64,000 nt of DNA from Liolophura sinensis (taxonomy: Eukaryota > Mollusca > Polyplacophora > Chitonida > Chitonidae): assembly GCF_032854445.1 (NCBI RefSeq), contig NC_088300.1, positions 44,819,682-44,883,681 of the forward strand, read 5' to 3'. Positions 31,723 to 45,199 of the stretch are shown here, one piece after another. Made by a program: the position numbers and the translations under genes. The notes below the pieces were generated by a model, which saw only the letters and a program-made list of their open reading frames with translations, made no database searches and had not been told where the DNA came from. The number at the start of each line of letters is the position of its first letter. Positions within the stretch are counted from its first letter, which is position 1.

Positions 31723-34308
31723 AAAACTGAATGAGAACATAATCGTATATGTCTACGCCTGAATTAATACAATTAAAAAAAACGTTTGACAATTTGTCAA
31801 AATACCTGTGGCTATTAACAATATCGCAGTTTTCCTCTTAGTATTTTATGTTAGTCATGCCACATTTGAAAATCTCTTCTCAGTACCGGTATCGAAAAAT
31901 GGGCACTTTGTGACTCAGGATTCAGTTAATTATCATTCCTTACTGCTTACTAAGTCTTGACATTTGATATGGCAATGTTATCAGCAAACACAAAATACAG
32001 TGAAGGGTTTAGTGCAGACATAAGGAATGGGTTTTTTTTCCTTTGTATTCTGGACTTTGTGAGCTTGTATATGTCTTGATTGGCTTACCTGCAGATATCA
32101 TTCGCCGTCAACATTCCCCAGCTGGTCGCCATGTGAGACGTTATGGGGGTGTTCGCGGTTATCCCCCCTGACAAGGATAACCACCCAATGATCGAGCGCC
32201 CAAAAGGTGATCCGCCGCTGACAGGGGCATAGATCAGGGGTTTGAAAAGCATATATATTCCCAAAAACCTGATTTGGAGAACAAATTAAAGATGTTGTGC
32301 ATTTTTACTACAACAGCTTTTCCTGCTTATAGTTGAAGATGACTAATGTACACCGAAAAATACAGGTAGGCCTAGCTATCGGGTATTGATCTGTGTTGTA
32401 TTTTCCATTTATAAGCCTATATGTTTAATGCTAACGAAATACGCTACAACCTTTTGTTATCATTTGCCTATTGTTCTTGTCTTGCTTGTGTTAATAAGGC
32501 CGAGATTATGTGAAATCCATGCATGTCGCAATTATATATGTTGCAATCTTATGTAAATGTCGCAATACTTGGAATGCACGCATTCTTTGCATATGCCTGG
32601 TTGATAGCTACATTAAGACGTATAGCAGACCCGTGTCATAAGAGATAGAATGTATCAAATCGGGTTTTTCTGGTAACTGCACTTTTCGTAGTAAAACATA
32701 AAATTCTTAAAAAAATTGCTAGCATATTTTATGCAGGCTATATCGGTACTTTTCCGCATGGAGGTTCCAGTCATACAAACCCGGTATGCTCGATTGCGTT
32801 AATATAGGCCTATCACCAAAGCATTGATAAAAGCAAGTTCTCTGCAAGATAAGCATACGGTAAATTGTGCCTATATATGCCTACATGTAGGCCTATGCAT
32901 GCTTTGGCAGGCTCATATACATTATCACCAAATATAAAACCATTTGACCCACTCTTGTAAGAATAGTACAGCACATGCACAAAATGCATGGGTCTGACCT
33001 GCATGGATCACAGATCTTACATGTAATCATGTCTCATGGGAATTGGAATTCAACGAAGAATTGAATAGTACTTCATGAACACAGGGGATTTTCTTGACAG
33101 GCATGTGTAGCCCACGAAAGTGGCCGAGGAAAGATGTAAAATTCCTTTTGTCCAAAACCCAACTATTCAAATTTTGCTTCATTTCTGACACGTCAACGAT
33201 CAGGTCTTTTAATGACGGTGTGGCCATTTTGTCCCTCTTTCTGTCCGCGTTTGTCATGTTAACCAGATTCATATTTCAGCATATATGTAAGTCCAATGCA
33301 TATACATGCAGGTGTTAGGCCCACTGAGTGTCTAGGTTATACATGTAGTTGCATACGGACCGACTGGAGGATGATTTGAGGAGGTGGAGGGGAAGAGGTT
33401 GCGGAAGGAGGGGAGGGGAGGATCTTCACAGCACAACAGGCGAAGGTTGCATAGATCCAGGAAGCTAACAATCAGATGGCCGGAGATGCGTTGATTTCGG
33501 TAGTCTGCTTCATTTAGCTAGTCGCCTACATTCAGCTGTGTGTAAAATCAGCCTCGCTGTCAAAATTCCCTGTAGTCAGTGACACGTAATAACACAAGCT
33601 CACCATATGGATATGCTGAAAGTTCATATTCTTGCAACGAAAGCTAAAACATTTTTTCTACACTGGAAGGGGATTTTGATATCATTTTATCTGCATTATG
33701 CTCCAGACATACGCCGGTAGAGATTTCTTGCTGATAAATATACGTAAACTACAGTTTCATGCTATAGAGTTCAAGATAGTTTCAAGTGAAAATTGTCCCA
33801 TAGAAGAACATATTGTATATTTCATTTTATTTTCCTTAATATTATTATGTGTGTGGAGGGGGAAGCTTAACCGCCAGAGGCATGTTTAATTTTTGGTGGA
33901 TATATAGATATACATGTAGGCCCCATACTGCGTTTTCGTGCCCTGCAACCACATGTCTATTTTCGCACGTTTAACAAGGTATCCAGATGTCCACTGTTGA
34001 CTCGGAATACAACTTAATTGATTTGCATGTTCAGCTTTACCTTGTTCAGTTTTAATATTCTCGATGATGCATATAGATATAGAAATAAAAATCTGTCGAA
34101 CCTTGTATTTTTCTATTTCTGTGGTTACCACTGTGACAAGATTGCCAACATGGATCCTATATTTCCTACATAAATAGGAATATATTACCTTAACTCATTA
34201 TATGTGGACATGAATTCTGTTCGAAAAAGATCCGTACATGTAATACTGTATGTTTCGCACTAACTGTATCCACTAAACAGCATGTATTACCTGATTTTGT
34301 GGATGATA

Positions 34309-34909
34309 CGGTGGCCCATATACGACATTTTCCTTTTTTCTTAACTTTTGTAACTTTTTCTTAGGTTTCCACCTGGGTGGAAACGTTATTTACACAGGTG
34401 GAAACTCACGTGATGCAAGAAGCCTCGTTCTCATTTCCGTGGGCAGCCGAACTTAAGGACGGGTTACTAATGGAAGGTGAAATCATTTTGACCACAGATA
34501 AAATTTTGGGACACTCATTAGGGAGGTCGTGTGGAATTCCATGTGACTTGTCTCATCCACGCCTTTCAACGTCATGCTGAAGTTCTTACAAGTTGTAGTT
34601 CATCATCATTCTGCCCACGGAAACGAGAGCGAGGCTTCTTGCATCACGGGGAGGTAAAAAACCGTTTCCACCCAGGTGAAAACCTAAGAAAAGTTACAAA
34701 AGTTAAGAAAAAAGGAAAATGTCGTATATGGGCCACCATAATTTTTGGACCAGAACAAGGCATTTGGTATCACGTGAGTTTCCCCCTGGGTGAAAAGGTT
34801 TTCCACCTGGGTGAAAATTCCACCAGGTGGAAACCTTCGCACCCAGGTGGAAACCTAAGAAAAAGTTATGAAGTTAAGAAAAATGGAAAATGTCGTATAT
34901 GGGCCACCG
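34309..34909. mobile_element. Composite TA-flanked inverted-repeat element (MITE-like) with three arms
   Basis: The left arm starts CGGTGGCCCATATACGAC at 34309 and runs to about 34447. Two complementary arms end at 34738 (TCGTATATGGGCCACCA) and 34909 (TCGTATATGGGCCACCG). Each end is followed by TA, and TA also precedes the left end (34307-34308), as expected of Tc1/mariner-type target sites. Arms share TTAACTT, TTTCTTAGGTTTCCACCTGG and a TGATGCAAGAAGCCTCG block. No transposase is present. The open frame at 34531-35226 merely crosses it. Confidence 0.8.
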
Positions 34910-36139
34910 TAGGGTCTGGATCTTTTGTGAAGATGTGTCAAAGACACGTCGCCGATATAATAGCAACTCCACTACTCGGTGTTGGCAAAAATGCAATAAG
35001 AGACGTTTTCATCTCAATGTCTCGCGAAACTATTTACTTTTTCTTAATGAAAGAAAGGGTAAATTTACACATAAATATGTGCTTTATTCGCTTAGAAATT
35101 GCGGGTGTTAAGTCTGAGATAATAGCTCTGACTCTAATTCTTACAGTTCTTGCACGGCTGGATCAAGATACTTGCATTCATTTCTCAGAGACAACTAACA
35201 CGAGGATTAAAAGCTTCCCAAAGTAAAATAATTTCTTTCTCCGTTCTTTCTCCGTGCAAATTTCTTTGCTTCCACACTCTTACTGCAGACGCCACATTAA
35301 AAAGAGGACTTCCACACGATGGAAAGTGCATATTAATGTGATATACATGGGGGGGAGTTATTTTCAGTTGATGGTATAGGAGTTGAAATATTTACGGACA
35401 CATCGCTTAAAAACTTGTAAATATTAGTGCAATATGCGCAAAAACAAGTTCTAAATTCCTACACTGCCAACATATAATGTATGGTAAACGGTGCTGTCTT
35501 GTGTGGTGTTGCACGAAGTTCACTGCAGCCCATTTGCCTTCCAACAACTTAACACACGTCACATGAGGAAATTCGGGAGTAGCTCGTAAAGGGTCGGTGG
35601 TTTTCTCCACCGATAAAAACTACATAGCCGCCCTAGTTCTTGCGTATAGTGTTCATCAACAGTCCAAAAAATATCCGCTGTGTATAGGTCTCCCATCAAT
35701 GGTGTCGTTGTTCTGGGAACCGTTTCAGATCATGTATGTAAGCATATTGGTTAATGCCCTAGCACGTTGAACAACACACACTGAGGACACGTGTATCTTC
35801 GATAAAGTTGTATAGCTATATCCAAGAAGCTATGTAGACTGTACATGCACACTTTAAACGGCATTTGCCATAGTTGTATACGCGAAAAGGAATTTCAACC
35901 AAGAGCCGTTCACGAAAGTACCTTTTTCAAACTGCGTTCCATCCAAAGACTCGCGAGTATTAGAGATATGGTCTACAGTGAGACAAAAGAAAGACAACTG
36001 CAGAAAATAACAACCTTCTACATCCATTCACATCGCAGTAAAGTAGAAGTTTCCCCCGCAGAAGATACCTTCCCCATGAGATGTCCCCTTTCATATGGTA
36101 TCTTATTTCACAACATTGGCTGGTTTTAAACGACTTGGC

Positions 36140-36147
36140 TATAAAAG
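36140..36147 (+). promoter_or_regulatory. TATA box of CH-domain gene 1
   Basis: TATAAAAG within TTGGCTATAAAAGG. The same 14-mer occurs at the second gene (45166-45179), and upstream bases TTAAACG/TTAACG are also similar. Paralogue conservation supports a real promoter. Transcription would start near 36170. Confidence 0.82.
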
Positions 36148-36169
36148 GGAGGGAGAAAGTTGGAGACTA

Positions 36170-36290
36170 AAAATAAGCTGAGAATGCCGAAAAGTAAGTA
36201 TGTCATGGTGTATCTCGAGGTTATAGCCCAGTCTTTCTCGGCTTGAGTAAAGAGGCCTCCGCCAGAGTGTGCTGAAACCTGTAAGTATAT
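36170..36290 (+). other. Probable noncoding first exon of CH-domain gene 1
   Basis: Begins about 30 bp after the TATA box and ends at the GTAAGTAT donor at 36291. An earlier GTAAGT at 36194 is an alternative. It is joined to the exon starting about 40420, which holds the ATG. Confidence 0.5.
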
Positions 36291-38454
36291 ATAGTATATT
36301 TATATACATGTAACTATGTGGTTAACGTTATTCAGTCTGTTTACCAACAATAGATATCCATCAAGTTTGACATATTTCTCTGTGATGGTTACCTATGTAT
36401 CAAGTAGAATTGTAAACAATGTGTATTTTTTGCATTTCCATATTTTGTTATATATTTCTCCAATTCCAGTTTTTCTCCATCATCATGAATACCAATACTT
36501 AATATACTAAAATATGGACGGTAATTGGCAAAATTAAAACGTACGACTATCGTATTCATGCATTTATCTGGTCTTCATTGCGATTTTTATTTCAGAAAAT
36601 CACTGTATATAGATGTTTATATCTTCAAAAGCTTTTATCAATTTGTAAATCTATCATGGCTCACTCGGTTGTTGCTGAGCAAATTTACACAAATCTGACA
36701 ATATCAGAAGACAAAATAGAGAGTCAGAGCATACAAAAGTGGTTAAATCAAATATTATTCTTGTCAATATGGATTCTTGTATTTTAAGGTATTAATTTGC
36801 TGCGTTAGATGGTAACCTGAATATAGGATAGGAAACTATACGGCGTTGATTACCATCTGGTAGATTAACAGGTATAAACACGTGTGCATAATTCGTAAAT
36901 TTTGGAAATCCAGTTGACCACACCCTTTTTGTATTTCGTTCATGAAATGGTGAAACTCCTTAACAAAATCAAGACAAAGGAAGCGGTTAAGCTGGTGCTT
37001 ATACAGCCCCGAACCATTATTGGACTTTTGTTTTGATTATTTATTTATTCCAGAACGAAATGTTTCAAAATAGGTATGGTCTGGTTCATATGACTCCAGC
37101 GGCATGCAAGACGCCAAAAACTTCAGACTCACTGGAATATCGGAATAACGTTTCATATACCACTTGCATGAGTCAGAATCGTTGATGTATTTTTTTTTTC
37201 ATCATTTGGCCCAATCACATCAACAAATTTTATCTCTAGTATCCTCTATGATTTAAAAACATCTCCAGTGTATGTTTGTATAGTATTGTGTGTATACACG
37301 AGTGTGGTCAAGAATATGTCCAAAAAGCTTATTTATGTAAAGTTCACCAGTTGATCCATGTAACCTGATACAAGCCCATGCGCTTAAGAGCACTCTGGAA
37401 ATCTCTCATGAAAGATATGGTGGGGCCTAGCGAAAGACCTGTGTCTGAGAGCCAAGCTACATGAACGCACACAATTTACGAAGATTTACATTGCCCACAG
37501 CAATTAACAAACAAAAATTTGCAAACTAATTAAGATCTTTTAACAGGTCGATTCATTCAAAAGCGTTTTAGTACAGTTTTTGTTTCCGGATTTTGCCTGT
37601 TTCTATAGCATGTACCCCTTGTCGAGTTTAAATCAACATAAACAGTATTTAACTGCCAAGGAAGAAGGTTCTGTAAGGCAAGTGGAAATTTTCCACTGAG
37701 TGCGCAGCTCACAATGAAAGTCTGTATACCTGGCAGGTTGCCATGGGAACGCCAGTCATCCATCATTCCTTCAGATGTGCTTCATCAGCGTAAACAGCAC
37801 AGCTTACTCATCGTTTTCAAATTTTAATGAATATCCAAATTTTTTGCATTCCTCATTTTTTCACGCATGCTCTGAAGCACACCCTTAATTCTTTGTGGTA
37901 TAGGTCCAGAGTGGTGCTAGTATGGAATATTTCGACTGTTCCTGTGTCTTGATTGCATTAGGAATTTTCCAAACCTGGGAATAACTTTCTATATGGCTTT
38001 GGGTTATGTGTGACTTAATTGTGTTGGTTTCTGTGAAGGCTGTTTAAATCTGGTGGAAGTTATTTTGATCTGACCCAAGGGCCAATGACCATCGGGTCAA
38101 CCACTGTTTATACCTACAGTGAAGACAGCTTGGATGCTTACACAGCCAGGATGTATCTACGACGTACGCATTACTCATGCGCATTCCAGAGCTCACCCCC
38201 AAGACGGTTTACGGCCACCACACGTGGTTAGTGTTTACAGCCGGCTGTTGTATACACGTGGCTCTTATGATTTCAACACAACAAATGATGCATGGGTAAT
38301 TTGGAGTTTCATTACCAGATATCACATCTGTCAGGTCCAAATGGATCATATCCATTTCGACCCATGACAAATTCGGTATAGACAAGCTGGGCACAAAGCG
38401 TACAGCAGAAAAGACAACACTGTGATTGTTTGCAATTCCTCACACGTATAGCTG

Positions 38455-38560
38455 GTGAAATACGGCCTCCCAATTTACTTCAGCTGGGGTTTTATTCAAA
38501 CTGTTAATGTAAGATATTAAATGATAATAACATAGCCCCTACCACCCACCATCAGAACCA
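38455..38560 (+). repeat. Dispersed repeat R, copy 1 (partial)
   Basis: GAAATACGGCCTCCCAATTT, GGGGTTTTATTCAAACTGTT and CATAGCCCCTACCACC align with the right half of the other R copies. Confidence 0.75.
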
Positions 38561-39186
38561 CGGCTTAAGAGGGATAATGCGGTGAAGTTATTATACGTCA
38601 CCGGTGTAGACTCCAATACGTCAACTCCAATTCAACCTCTTAAAATATATTTTTCTAAATCTTCGACTTGAGACTCTCCTCGAACCCTTGTAAAGTTTCA
38701 GATGTCACAGCGGGTACAATACAATACACGGATTTTGCTGAGCTGTGTGTAATTGCCGATGGTCATAATCCTTTAACACGGTCACGTGGATTTGTTTGTT
38801 CCGCATCAATGAAATCTCGATTATGCGCATTGGAAACAGCTACCCAGATTATTCGATCTTTAGCTGGACACAGGTCTGCATAATGGAACTTAGGAAGGAT
38901 GCCAATCCCCGCGTTGCATATATGGTTTGGACTCTCAATCTGAAAGAATCACCCTAATCTTGGGTCGTGGGTTTTTATATTCATCAGCCTGAGTAGCACT
39001 GGCCCATGGATTTCCTGTATTCCCAACATCCTTAATTCATTTGTTCGGCATTGCCTCAGATTTTATTACAAGGCATATCCGTACATATAAATGATGCATG
39101 ATGGGAAATTACATGCGGCAATTAATCCCGTGCCCTTGTTCAGTGAATTTGTGTATTCCTCGTCCATTAAATATAATATATTTAAA

Positions 39187-39345
39187 GACGCACAGCATAG
39201 AGAGTAAAACCAGGAGAGTGAGGACAGTGTGGTAGCTGATAGATTGTCTCACGTAACCGGTAGAATACGGTCTCTTTTCAATTTACCCCGTTTAGGATTT
39301 TATTTTAACTGTACAATGCACCATGACCTAAGCAGAAGTGGGGAA
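39187..39345 (+). repeat. Dispersed repeat R, copy 2
   Basis: Begins GACGCACAGCATAGAGAGTA, includes CTCACGTAACCGGTAGAATA and TTTCAATTTACCCC, and ends near TTTTAACTGTACAATG. The unit has no protein-coding content. Confidence 0.82.
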
Positions 39346-40451
39346 AAAATATTCAGTGTTGTTAATTGCAATATATTATTAAATATTATATATTGATGTT
39401 ATTGGTCTAGAATTATTCAGAAGGCTGTGTTTTCATCAGATGTAGTAAACAATCACAATAAAACAAAGACCAGTGTAGAAGGTCGGAAAGTTTGTTAGTA
39501 ACTTGCCGAATGTGAGGGATTAAACCCGGTATTCCGGTTTATTCCACCCACAAAACTGACTACCATCGTTTTAGAGGAAAATTCTATAGTATATGAACAC
39601 TACTATGCCGTAGCATTGCTTCAGGTCGAACTAAAATGTGAATGTTTGCATGTTCGTTTGTTCCATCGTTAGTTTGTTTCACATATAGACACATCATTCA
39701 CCAATACTCACTGTATATGTAACAGTGGACTAAACTAGACTAGACGGCAGCTCTATAGAATAATTACGTGGACGAAGTAACAAGCGCAACAAATCAGCTC
39801 AAGTGCCGAAAAATAAGTTTACCTCGCAATAATTACGTCCAACCAGTTCTATGCTTTACCGAGTTATATGTTATGTTATCAATGGCCGAAAGTTATCAGG
39901 GCTGGATAGCTGTTTTCTGTGTTCCCAAATTTCGATCCATTCCAACTGCCTTAACCCCTCTCACTCTCCAACTACTGTCAAAACTACTGGCCCAACTACT
40001 AGCTTCATTTCAAGGAGAGTTTATATGTCATATCACGGGTAACAGATGAACTATTCCGTTTTAGTTTCCGACTAAAACATCACCCTAAGGCTTTATTCTT
40101 AGAAAATTGGGTTAATGAGACAAATCAACACATTGATGTTTTGCGTCAGGCTGGATGTTACTTGCGTTGGTAACAGATTCTAGCAGCAAGACCTTGATGT
40201 CTCTCCTATATGTTCAAATGGGGCAAAAAGTGCCATAAGATTATACATTACGCCATTTGCATGTACATGTAACATTTTGGCAAGACTGTCCATGGGAAAA
40301 TGGCTTTTGTAATATGAGTCAGTGGTTAAACGCAACACAGATTTGACCAAATGTGAATCAATATACATGCATATGTAGCAAAATTATTAATCTGATTTAC
40401 ACGTAATTCTATTTCTTAGACGTTTGTGAAGGGAAGATCACCTGAAGAAAG

Positions 40452-43400
40452 ATGGCAGGCAGGGCGAGTAAATCTGGTATTGGATACCAACAGGAGAAGA
40501 AGATGGAGGCTGTAAGTATAGACTATATGGTCGTTCACATTCGCTGATCTGTTACAAATATAGTAAAAGACGTACAGCATAGAAAGTGAAATACGGCGCA
40601 AATCAATTTACCCCAGTTAGGGTTTCATTCTAACTGTTCTTGTAAACGCTTAAATAGCAGCAAATTACATGCCCCCTAGCACCATGTCAAAATTAGGTTT
40701 AAAAATGCAGTGATGTTAATAGCAATTTATTAAATGTCTAGAATGATTCAAAGTGCTGTGTTGTCAGAGCGTTTAACGTTCATTAACATAACAGCGAAAG
40801 CCTATGCATGGCTGTGGTTGCCCCTCCTTAACCCCTAATCCCCTAATCTCTTCGATCTACTTACGTACACTGGATTCCGTCGCAAAAGCCACACAGAAAC
40901 CCATTCGTGAAAACATGATTTTCTTATGTAGCTCATCCCAACTTTGAATTGTGACCACCATGACCGTGGCCAACGAGATTGCGAGTGCGAATCGAACTCT
41001 CGCTGCTTCTGCTGTGGCTTTAATGAAACAAAGCGACCAAGCGACGAACGGTGGTCTACTCCGGATCCTCTGGCTTCCTCCACCATAAATTTGACTGCCG
41101 ACATATAAATGAAAACCTGTTACCAGCTTACTACTGATAGAATTGATCTTGACAATATGAATAAAGACGTACAGCATAGAGAGTAATAAGTTGGAATATG
41201 TTGGCATATGGTCACACGTAAACGGTTAAATACGGGCTCTTGTCAATTTACAGTTCATGTAAATGTATAAATAGTAGCAATTTATAATCCTCTCCTGACA
41301 CCTGGATGAATCTGACAAAAACACCAAACTGAAGTCCTTTTTTCTTTATGATTATGCACTCCCTGAGTATGGGTCATTAAGGCACCTTTTCAAATCTTTT
41401 TCAGAAAACGACTTTCAGTTTCACAATCAATATTCGGGGGTTATGCACAGTTACTTGCCAGTACAGTTACCGAGTAATCGGTAGGGTAATGCAGTCGAAG
41501 CAGTTACAAGTTCATGTGGGCTTAATCTTCATCAATAGGTCCACTTTAACACGCAAAGTGCACACAGCATTACATACTAACATTTGCCACGTATACGCTT
41601 ATGCGTAACTGTAGTGGGATGCTTTGTGAAACCTTCACCATGTTTGTGTTATTTTGTGTTAATGTTTCTTAAATATGGCCACAGCACAGAATTTTGGGTA
41701 ATTCTAGGCCAGGGACCTGTAATAAATTGCTATTACTATCAATGCATTTTTGAAAAAAAAAATGATCCCACTGTCGTCATTGTTAGTGTCATGTTTGTAA
41801 TTTATGCCCTGCATACCTTTTTGTCTTACAGAACTATGACCGCGAGGAGGCGGCAGGTACCCCTCAAGCCATCGTCACCTGGGTGAATGGCGTCATTCAA
41901 GGTCAACACGACCCTTGCGTAAGTTACACAATCATTCTGTTAGACACATGCTGCCTGCATTTTTTTCTCACAGCGTTTACTTCGATGTGCAATTTTTCAC
42001 ATGTGTAAGCACAAAAACACCTTGATTAAAATCAATCGCGTTGAAAGCTGGCCGTAAACCACAACTGCTCAGTTCTGTTATAAATTGGTTCCAAGAATTT
42101 AAATCCATTTGTTGAATTCCTCAAATTCTGGCCCTGGACCATTAAGGTCGTGTGTTCAATTCCAGCTCACGGTGATTTAATTCCGACTTTAAGTCAGGAC
42201 ATTCGTCAGGTATCAGGCGACTGTAGGTGGTTTACTCCCGGCACTCCAGTTTCTTCGAGCAATAAATCATATCTGATGTAGTGAAAAAATTCTGTATTAA
42301 GGTGCTAAACACCCATGCATCAATCACATTAGGTGAAATCAATCTGGTTCGGTATAATTGGTTTCACCAGCTTCACCCATTTCATTTCTTTGAGAGTATT
42401 CCTTATCCGCAATTGTTGGCCTCTTCCCTGACCTCCATTTTCACTCAGCACTCATGTATAACGGATCTCTCCTCTCTTTATCGATTTTTTTGTCTTTCAG
42501 CCCAACGCGTCTTTTGAATCCATCGCAGCTTACTTCAAAGATGGGATCGCATTGTGCAAGTGAGTTTCGTTCATGAATTTGCGAATCAAAGTATCAAATA
42601 GTCTCTAGAACAGTTTGCAACTGTCACAAAGGCGCCGTCATGTGATGCCATCTGTAGTTGCAGTTAATGTATAACATTTAATTGAATCTCCCATAATAAC
42701 GACTTCAAAGAGAGCATTATTGGTTTTTATGAGAAACAGCCCAACAATCTTTTTATCACAAACATTACCACGCCATGCGATGCGATTACGTCTGAAACAT
42801 GCATGCACAGGCATAAATATAGAAGAGTTCGTCAGTGATTGTATCCATCTCTACATGTACCTGAAAAAACAAGAGAATAAAATGTTTCATGAATACAGTT
42901 ATCACAGTTTGTTAAACATAAATTTCTTATCTGACGGGTCAAATTTGTGATAACTTTGAGTTTTTATAACACTCTTCTCCGGAACTTGCTTTTCTTGGTT
43001 TTTCGGTGTTTATGCAAATTAGTCTTCTCTGGTTATGTTCAATAGGCTACGTGACCTACTTTTCATTTATGTTTCATGATCCCGGTAACTTCATCATAAA
43101 GTGAGTTAAATTTGATCTTTTCAAATTTCAAATATGTCAATATTTCTTACCGGAAGTTTCAACATTTTACCAGAAGTGGTAAAAAACAATGAAAATGGCC
43201 GATTATTTTGGCGAAAACTCAGAAATAACAGGGCGTTTTATGTGTAATTTGGCATCCCATGTATATTTTATGCCTCTAAAATGGTATTTCCCGAAATCCG
43301 CAAGTCATACTTTGTCAGATCGGCATTAGACTCTTCTGATTCTTTTGGTGACTCACAAAAGGTGGATGAGTCCTTTAACTTCTCCTGCGATTCAGAAATA

Positions 43401-44598
43401 CGACAAGGTGAGTCTTCCAGGACTCGGCCGGTTAAATCATATTTTCTTGGTTGAATGAGCTGAGTTGGTCATTTTTTTGCTCTCAGTGTGGATGTATAAC
43501 TTTTGTGTGGCCCTGTCGTTTCAACAGGCTGATCAACACTCTGCTGAAAAACACAGGAGGATCACCAGTCTCCTTCAGCAAGAAAATTACTTCTCCTTTC
43601 GTGGCCATGGGTAACCTTGAGAATTTCTCAAAAGGCTGTGAGAGCTTCGGCCTGCCCAAGACCTGCATAATCCAGAGTGGAGACGTATACGAGGGCAGCA
43701 AGGCCAAATTCTACAACGTCCTCAACACCTTGCACAGTTTGGGCATGTTGGTGAGTTCTTAACCTTTTCGAGTGTTCGCTTCGTTTATATATAGAAAAAG
43801 CTTAATTGGCCCAAATACAATAACGAGAGGCAGGTGTAGGCAACAGGCAATCTTGCCACCCGCAATCTGAAATACAGTACTAATCTGGCTACTTTCGTGC
43901 CTTTAATTGGCGAATCTGCTGTTCTCTGAGCTCTATCCGTTTCTTCTTTTTTTAGCTTCGAATTATACCGAAGAATTGATTGTCGCTTTATTTACTCGGT
44001 AGTGGTATTCAGCATTTAGGGTATTAAGAATGGATGATCATGTCATTACGGACCATCGGCATTATATTGCAGCCAAATCATAGCGATACTGGTAACAAGA
44101 AAGACAGCGTCGCCATATGACAAAAATAAAGTAGAAAATAGCGTAAAACTCGAAGAAATAAAGCTTCAGATTCCGCTTCTTCGTTTGATTTATCTTTGTT
44201 TATTTGCTTGGAGTTTTATGCCGTACTCAGTAATATGTCACTCACACAACGGTGGCCAGCAATATGGTCAGAGGACACCGGGCAAAACCCGATGGAAACC
44301 CACGACCATCTGGTTGCGCCAGCGTGGTAACCGCCAGACCATACATAGCGTGACCCAGTGGGGTTTTTAAGTTGGGCAGCATCATCAATAAAAATGTTGA
44401 CGGCTGGGAAGCTTGATTTACAAAATTTTGTGCACAGACGAAGAATCGGTTGACTTTGAAGTATACGCAGATAAAATTAAGATACACTAACGAACAGCTT
44501 TGACACAATTTGCCTTTGTGTTGTTTCCACAGGCCAACTCTAAGAATATACAGCCCCAGTACACCGGCAAGATGGTCAAGCTTATGGACAACGAATGA
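40452..44598 (+). CDS. Calponin/transgelin-like single CH-domain protein, copy 1
   Basis: Exons 40452-40511, 41832-41918, 42501-42559, 43528-43750 and 44533-44598 give 164 residues with GT-AG introns of phase 0, 0, 2 and 0. The N-terminus (SKSGIGYQQEKKMEANYDRE, 6-25) and a calponin-homology domain (about 25-140: PQAIVTWVNGVI, DGIALCKLINTLL, PFVAMGNLENFSKGCESFGL, DVYEGSKAKFYNVLNTLHSL) place it with calponin, transgelin, Mp20 and myophilin. These proteins bind actin and are often muscle-linked. It ends QYTGKMVKLMDNE and lacks the C-terminal calponin (CLIK-type) repeat of transgelin and calponin. The ATG follows an acceptor (ATTTCTTAG at 40411-40419), so the 5' UTR is split. Polyadenylation signal at 44903. 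Confidence 0.95.
40567..40700 (+). repeat. Dispersed repeat R, copy 3 (internal deletion)
   Basis: GACGTACAGCATAGAAAGTG runs directly into GAAATACGGCGCAAATCAAT, then TTACCCCAGTTAGGGTTTC and TAAATAGCAGCAAATTACAT. Confidence 0.85.
41165..41310 (+). repeat. Dispersed repeat R, copy 4
   Basis: GACGTACAGCATAGAGAGTA, GGTCACACGTAAACGGTTAA, ATACGGGCTCTTGTCAATTT and ATAAATAGTAGCAATTTAT. Directly preceded by a SINE family A-like piece (about 41058-41115). Confidence 0.85.
44198..44362 (-). mobile_element. SINE family A, body
   Basis: In the last intron of copy 1. It has GTTTTATGCCGTACTCAG, CACACAACGGTGGCCAGCA and AAACCCACGACCATCTGG, then GCGCCAGCGTGGTAACC. Confidence 0.9.
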
Positions 44599-44902
44599 GT
44601 TCAATGACTGTGAAAACTTTTCGTATCGTAAATGTGAACAAATTTGAAATCCAGTTTATATAAGGGACAGTAAGGGAATCTGGATGAAATCATGGTGATG
44701 TTGCCATATAGTAACTGGGTTTGAAGAGTTCTGGTGGAAAATATCAGTGTTTTGTACTACAACGGAACTGGGAGCAGGTATTTGTGCCTTTACATAGACT
44801 GTATGATCTTTTGTCTCTTGCAATAAACATCAATTTTTGTTTACATCAAATCGTTCAAATTGGAAACAAATTTTTTACACATTGTGTTGACCACAATAAC
44901 GA

Positions 44903-44908
44903 AATAAA
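44903..44908 (+). terminator. Polyadenylation signal of CH-domain gene 1
   Basis: AATAAA about 300 bp after the stop codon. Another AATAAA at 44822-44827 may give a shorter 3' end. Confidence 0.7.
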
Positions 44909-45170
44909 TCTTTGAAACTTTATTTTAAACCCTCCGGATTTTTTATTCTTTGATCTGGTCTTAAAATACACGCTGTAGAAAATATGTATTATAGTATAAA
45001 GAAACTACAGTACAGAGACTTTGTTTTGAAAAAATATCGTGGGCAGTGGACTGTTCTGGAAAGTCTATGTCCAGAAGTTCCTTCCTGTGGCCGAAAAGGA
45101 TTCGGCTCTGATGCCTCATGTACCGGTAGTGTCTCAAATTTCCCAGTCTGAGCGTATTTAACGTATTGGC

Positions 45171-45178
45171 TATAAAAG
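45171..45178 (+). promoter_or_regulatory. TATA box of CH-domain gene 2
   Basis: TATAAAAG in the same TTGGCTATAAAAGG context as 36140, only about 260 bp after the polyadenylation signal of gene 1. The two genes are therefore tightly packed despite their long introns. Confidence 0.82.
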
Positions 45179-45199
45179 GATACCAGTGGGTTGAATGTG

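Larger units (their letters stand above)
31104..36139. other. Intergenic region between FDXACB1 and the first CH-domain gene
   Basis: No gene is supported here. Contents: the presumed FDXACB1 promoter just above 31103 (no TATA box seen), a family A SINE end (31643-31722), a purine-rich run near 33365-33422, and a composite inverted-repeat DNA element (34309-34909). The remainder is AT-rich sequence in which I see nothing. Confidence 0.7.
36291..40419 (+). other. Long first intron of CH-domain gene 1
   Basis: 4.1 kb without coding signal. It contains two copies of the dispersed repeat described at 39187-39345, a SINE-like remnant near 39500-39590, and otherwise unique AT-rich sequence. Muscle-type genes often keep enhancers in such first introns, but I see no defined site. 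Confidence 0.55.

Noticed and set aside
34531-35226. 231-codon open frame
   Set aside because: It crosses the arms of an inverted-repeat element and continues into unique sequence, with no family resemblance.
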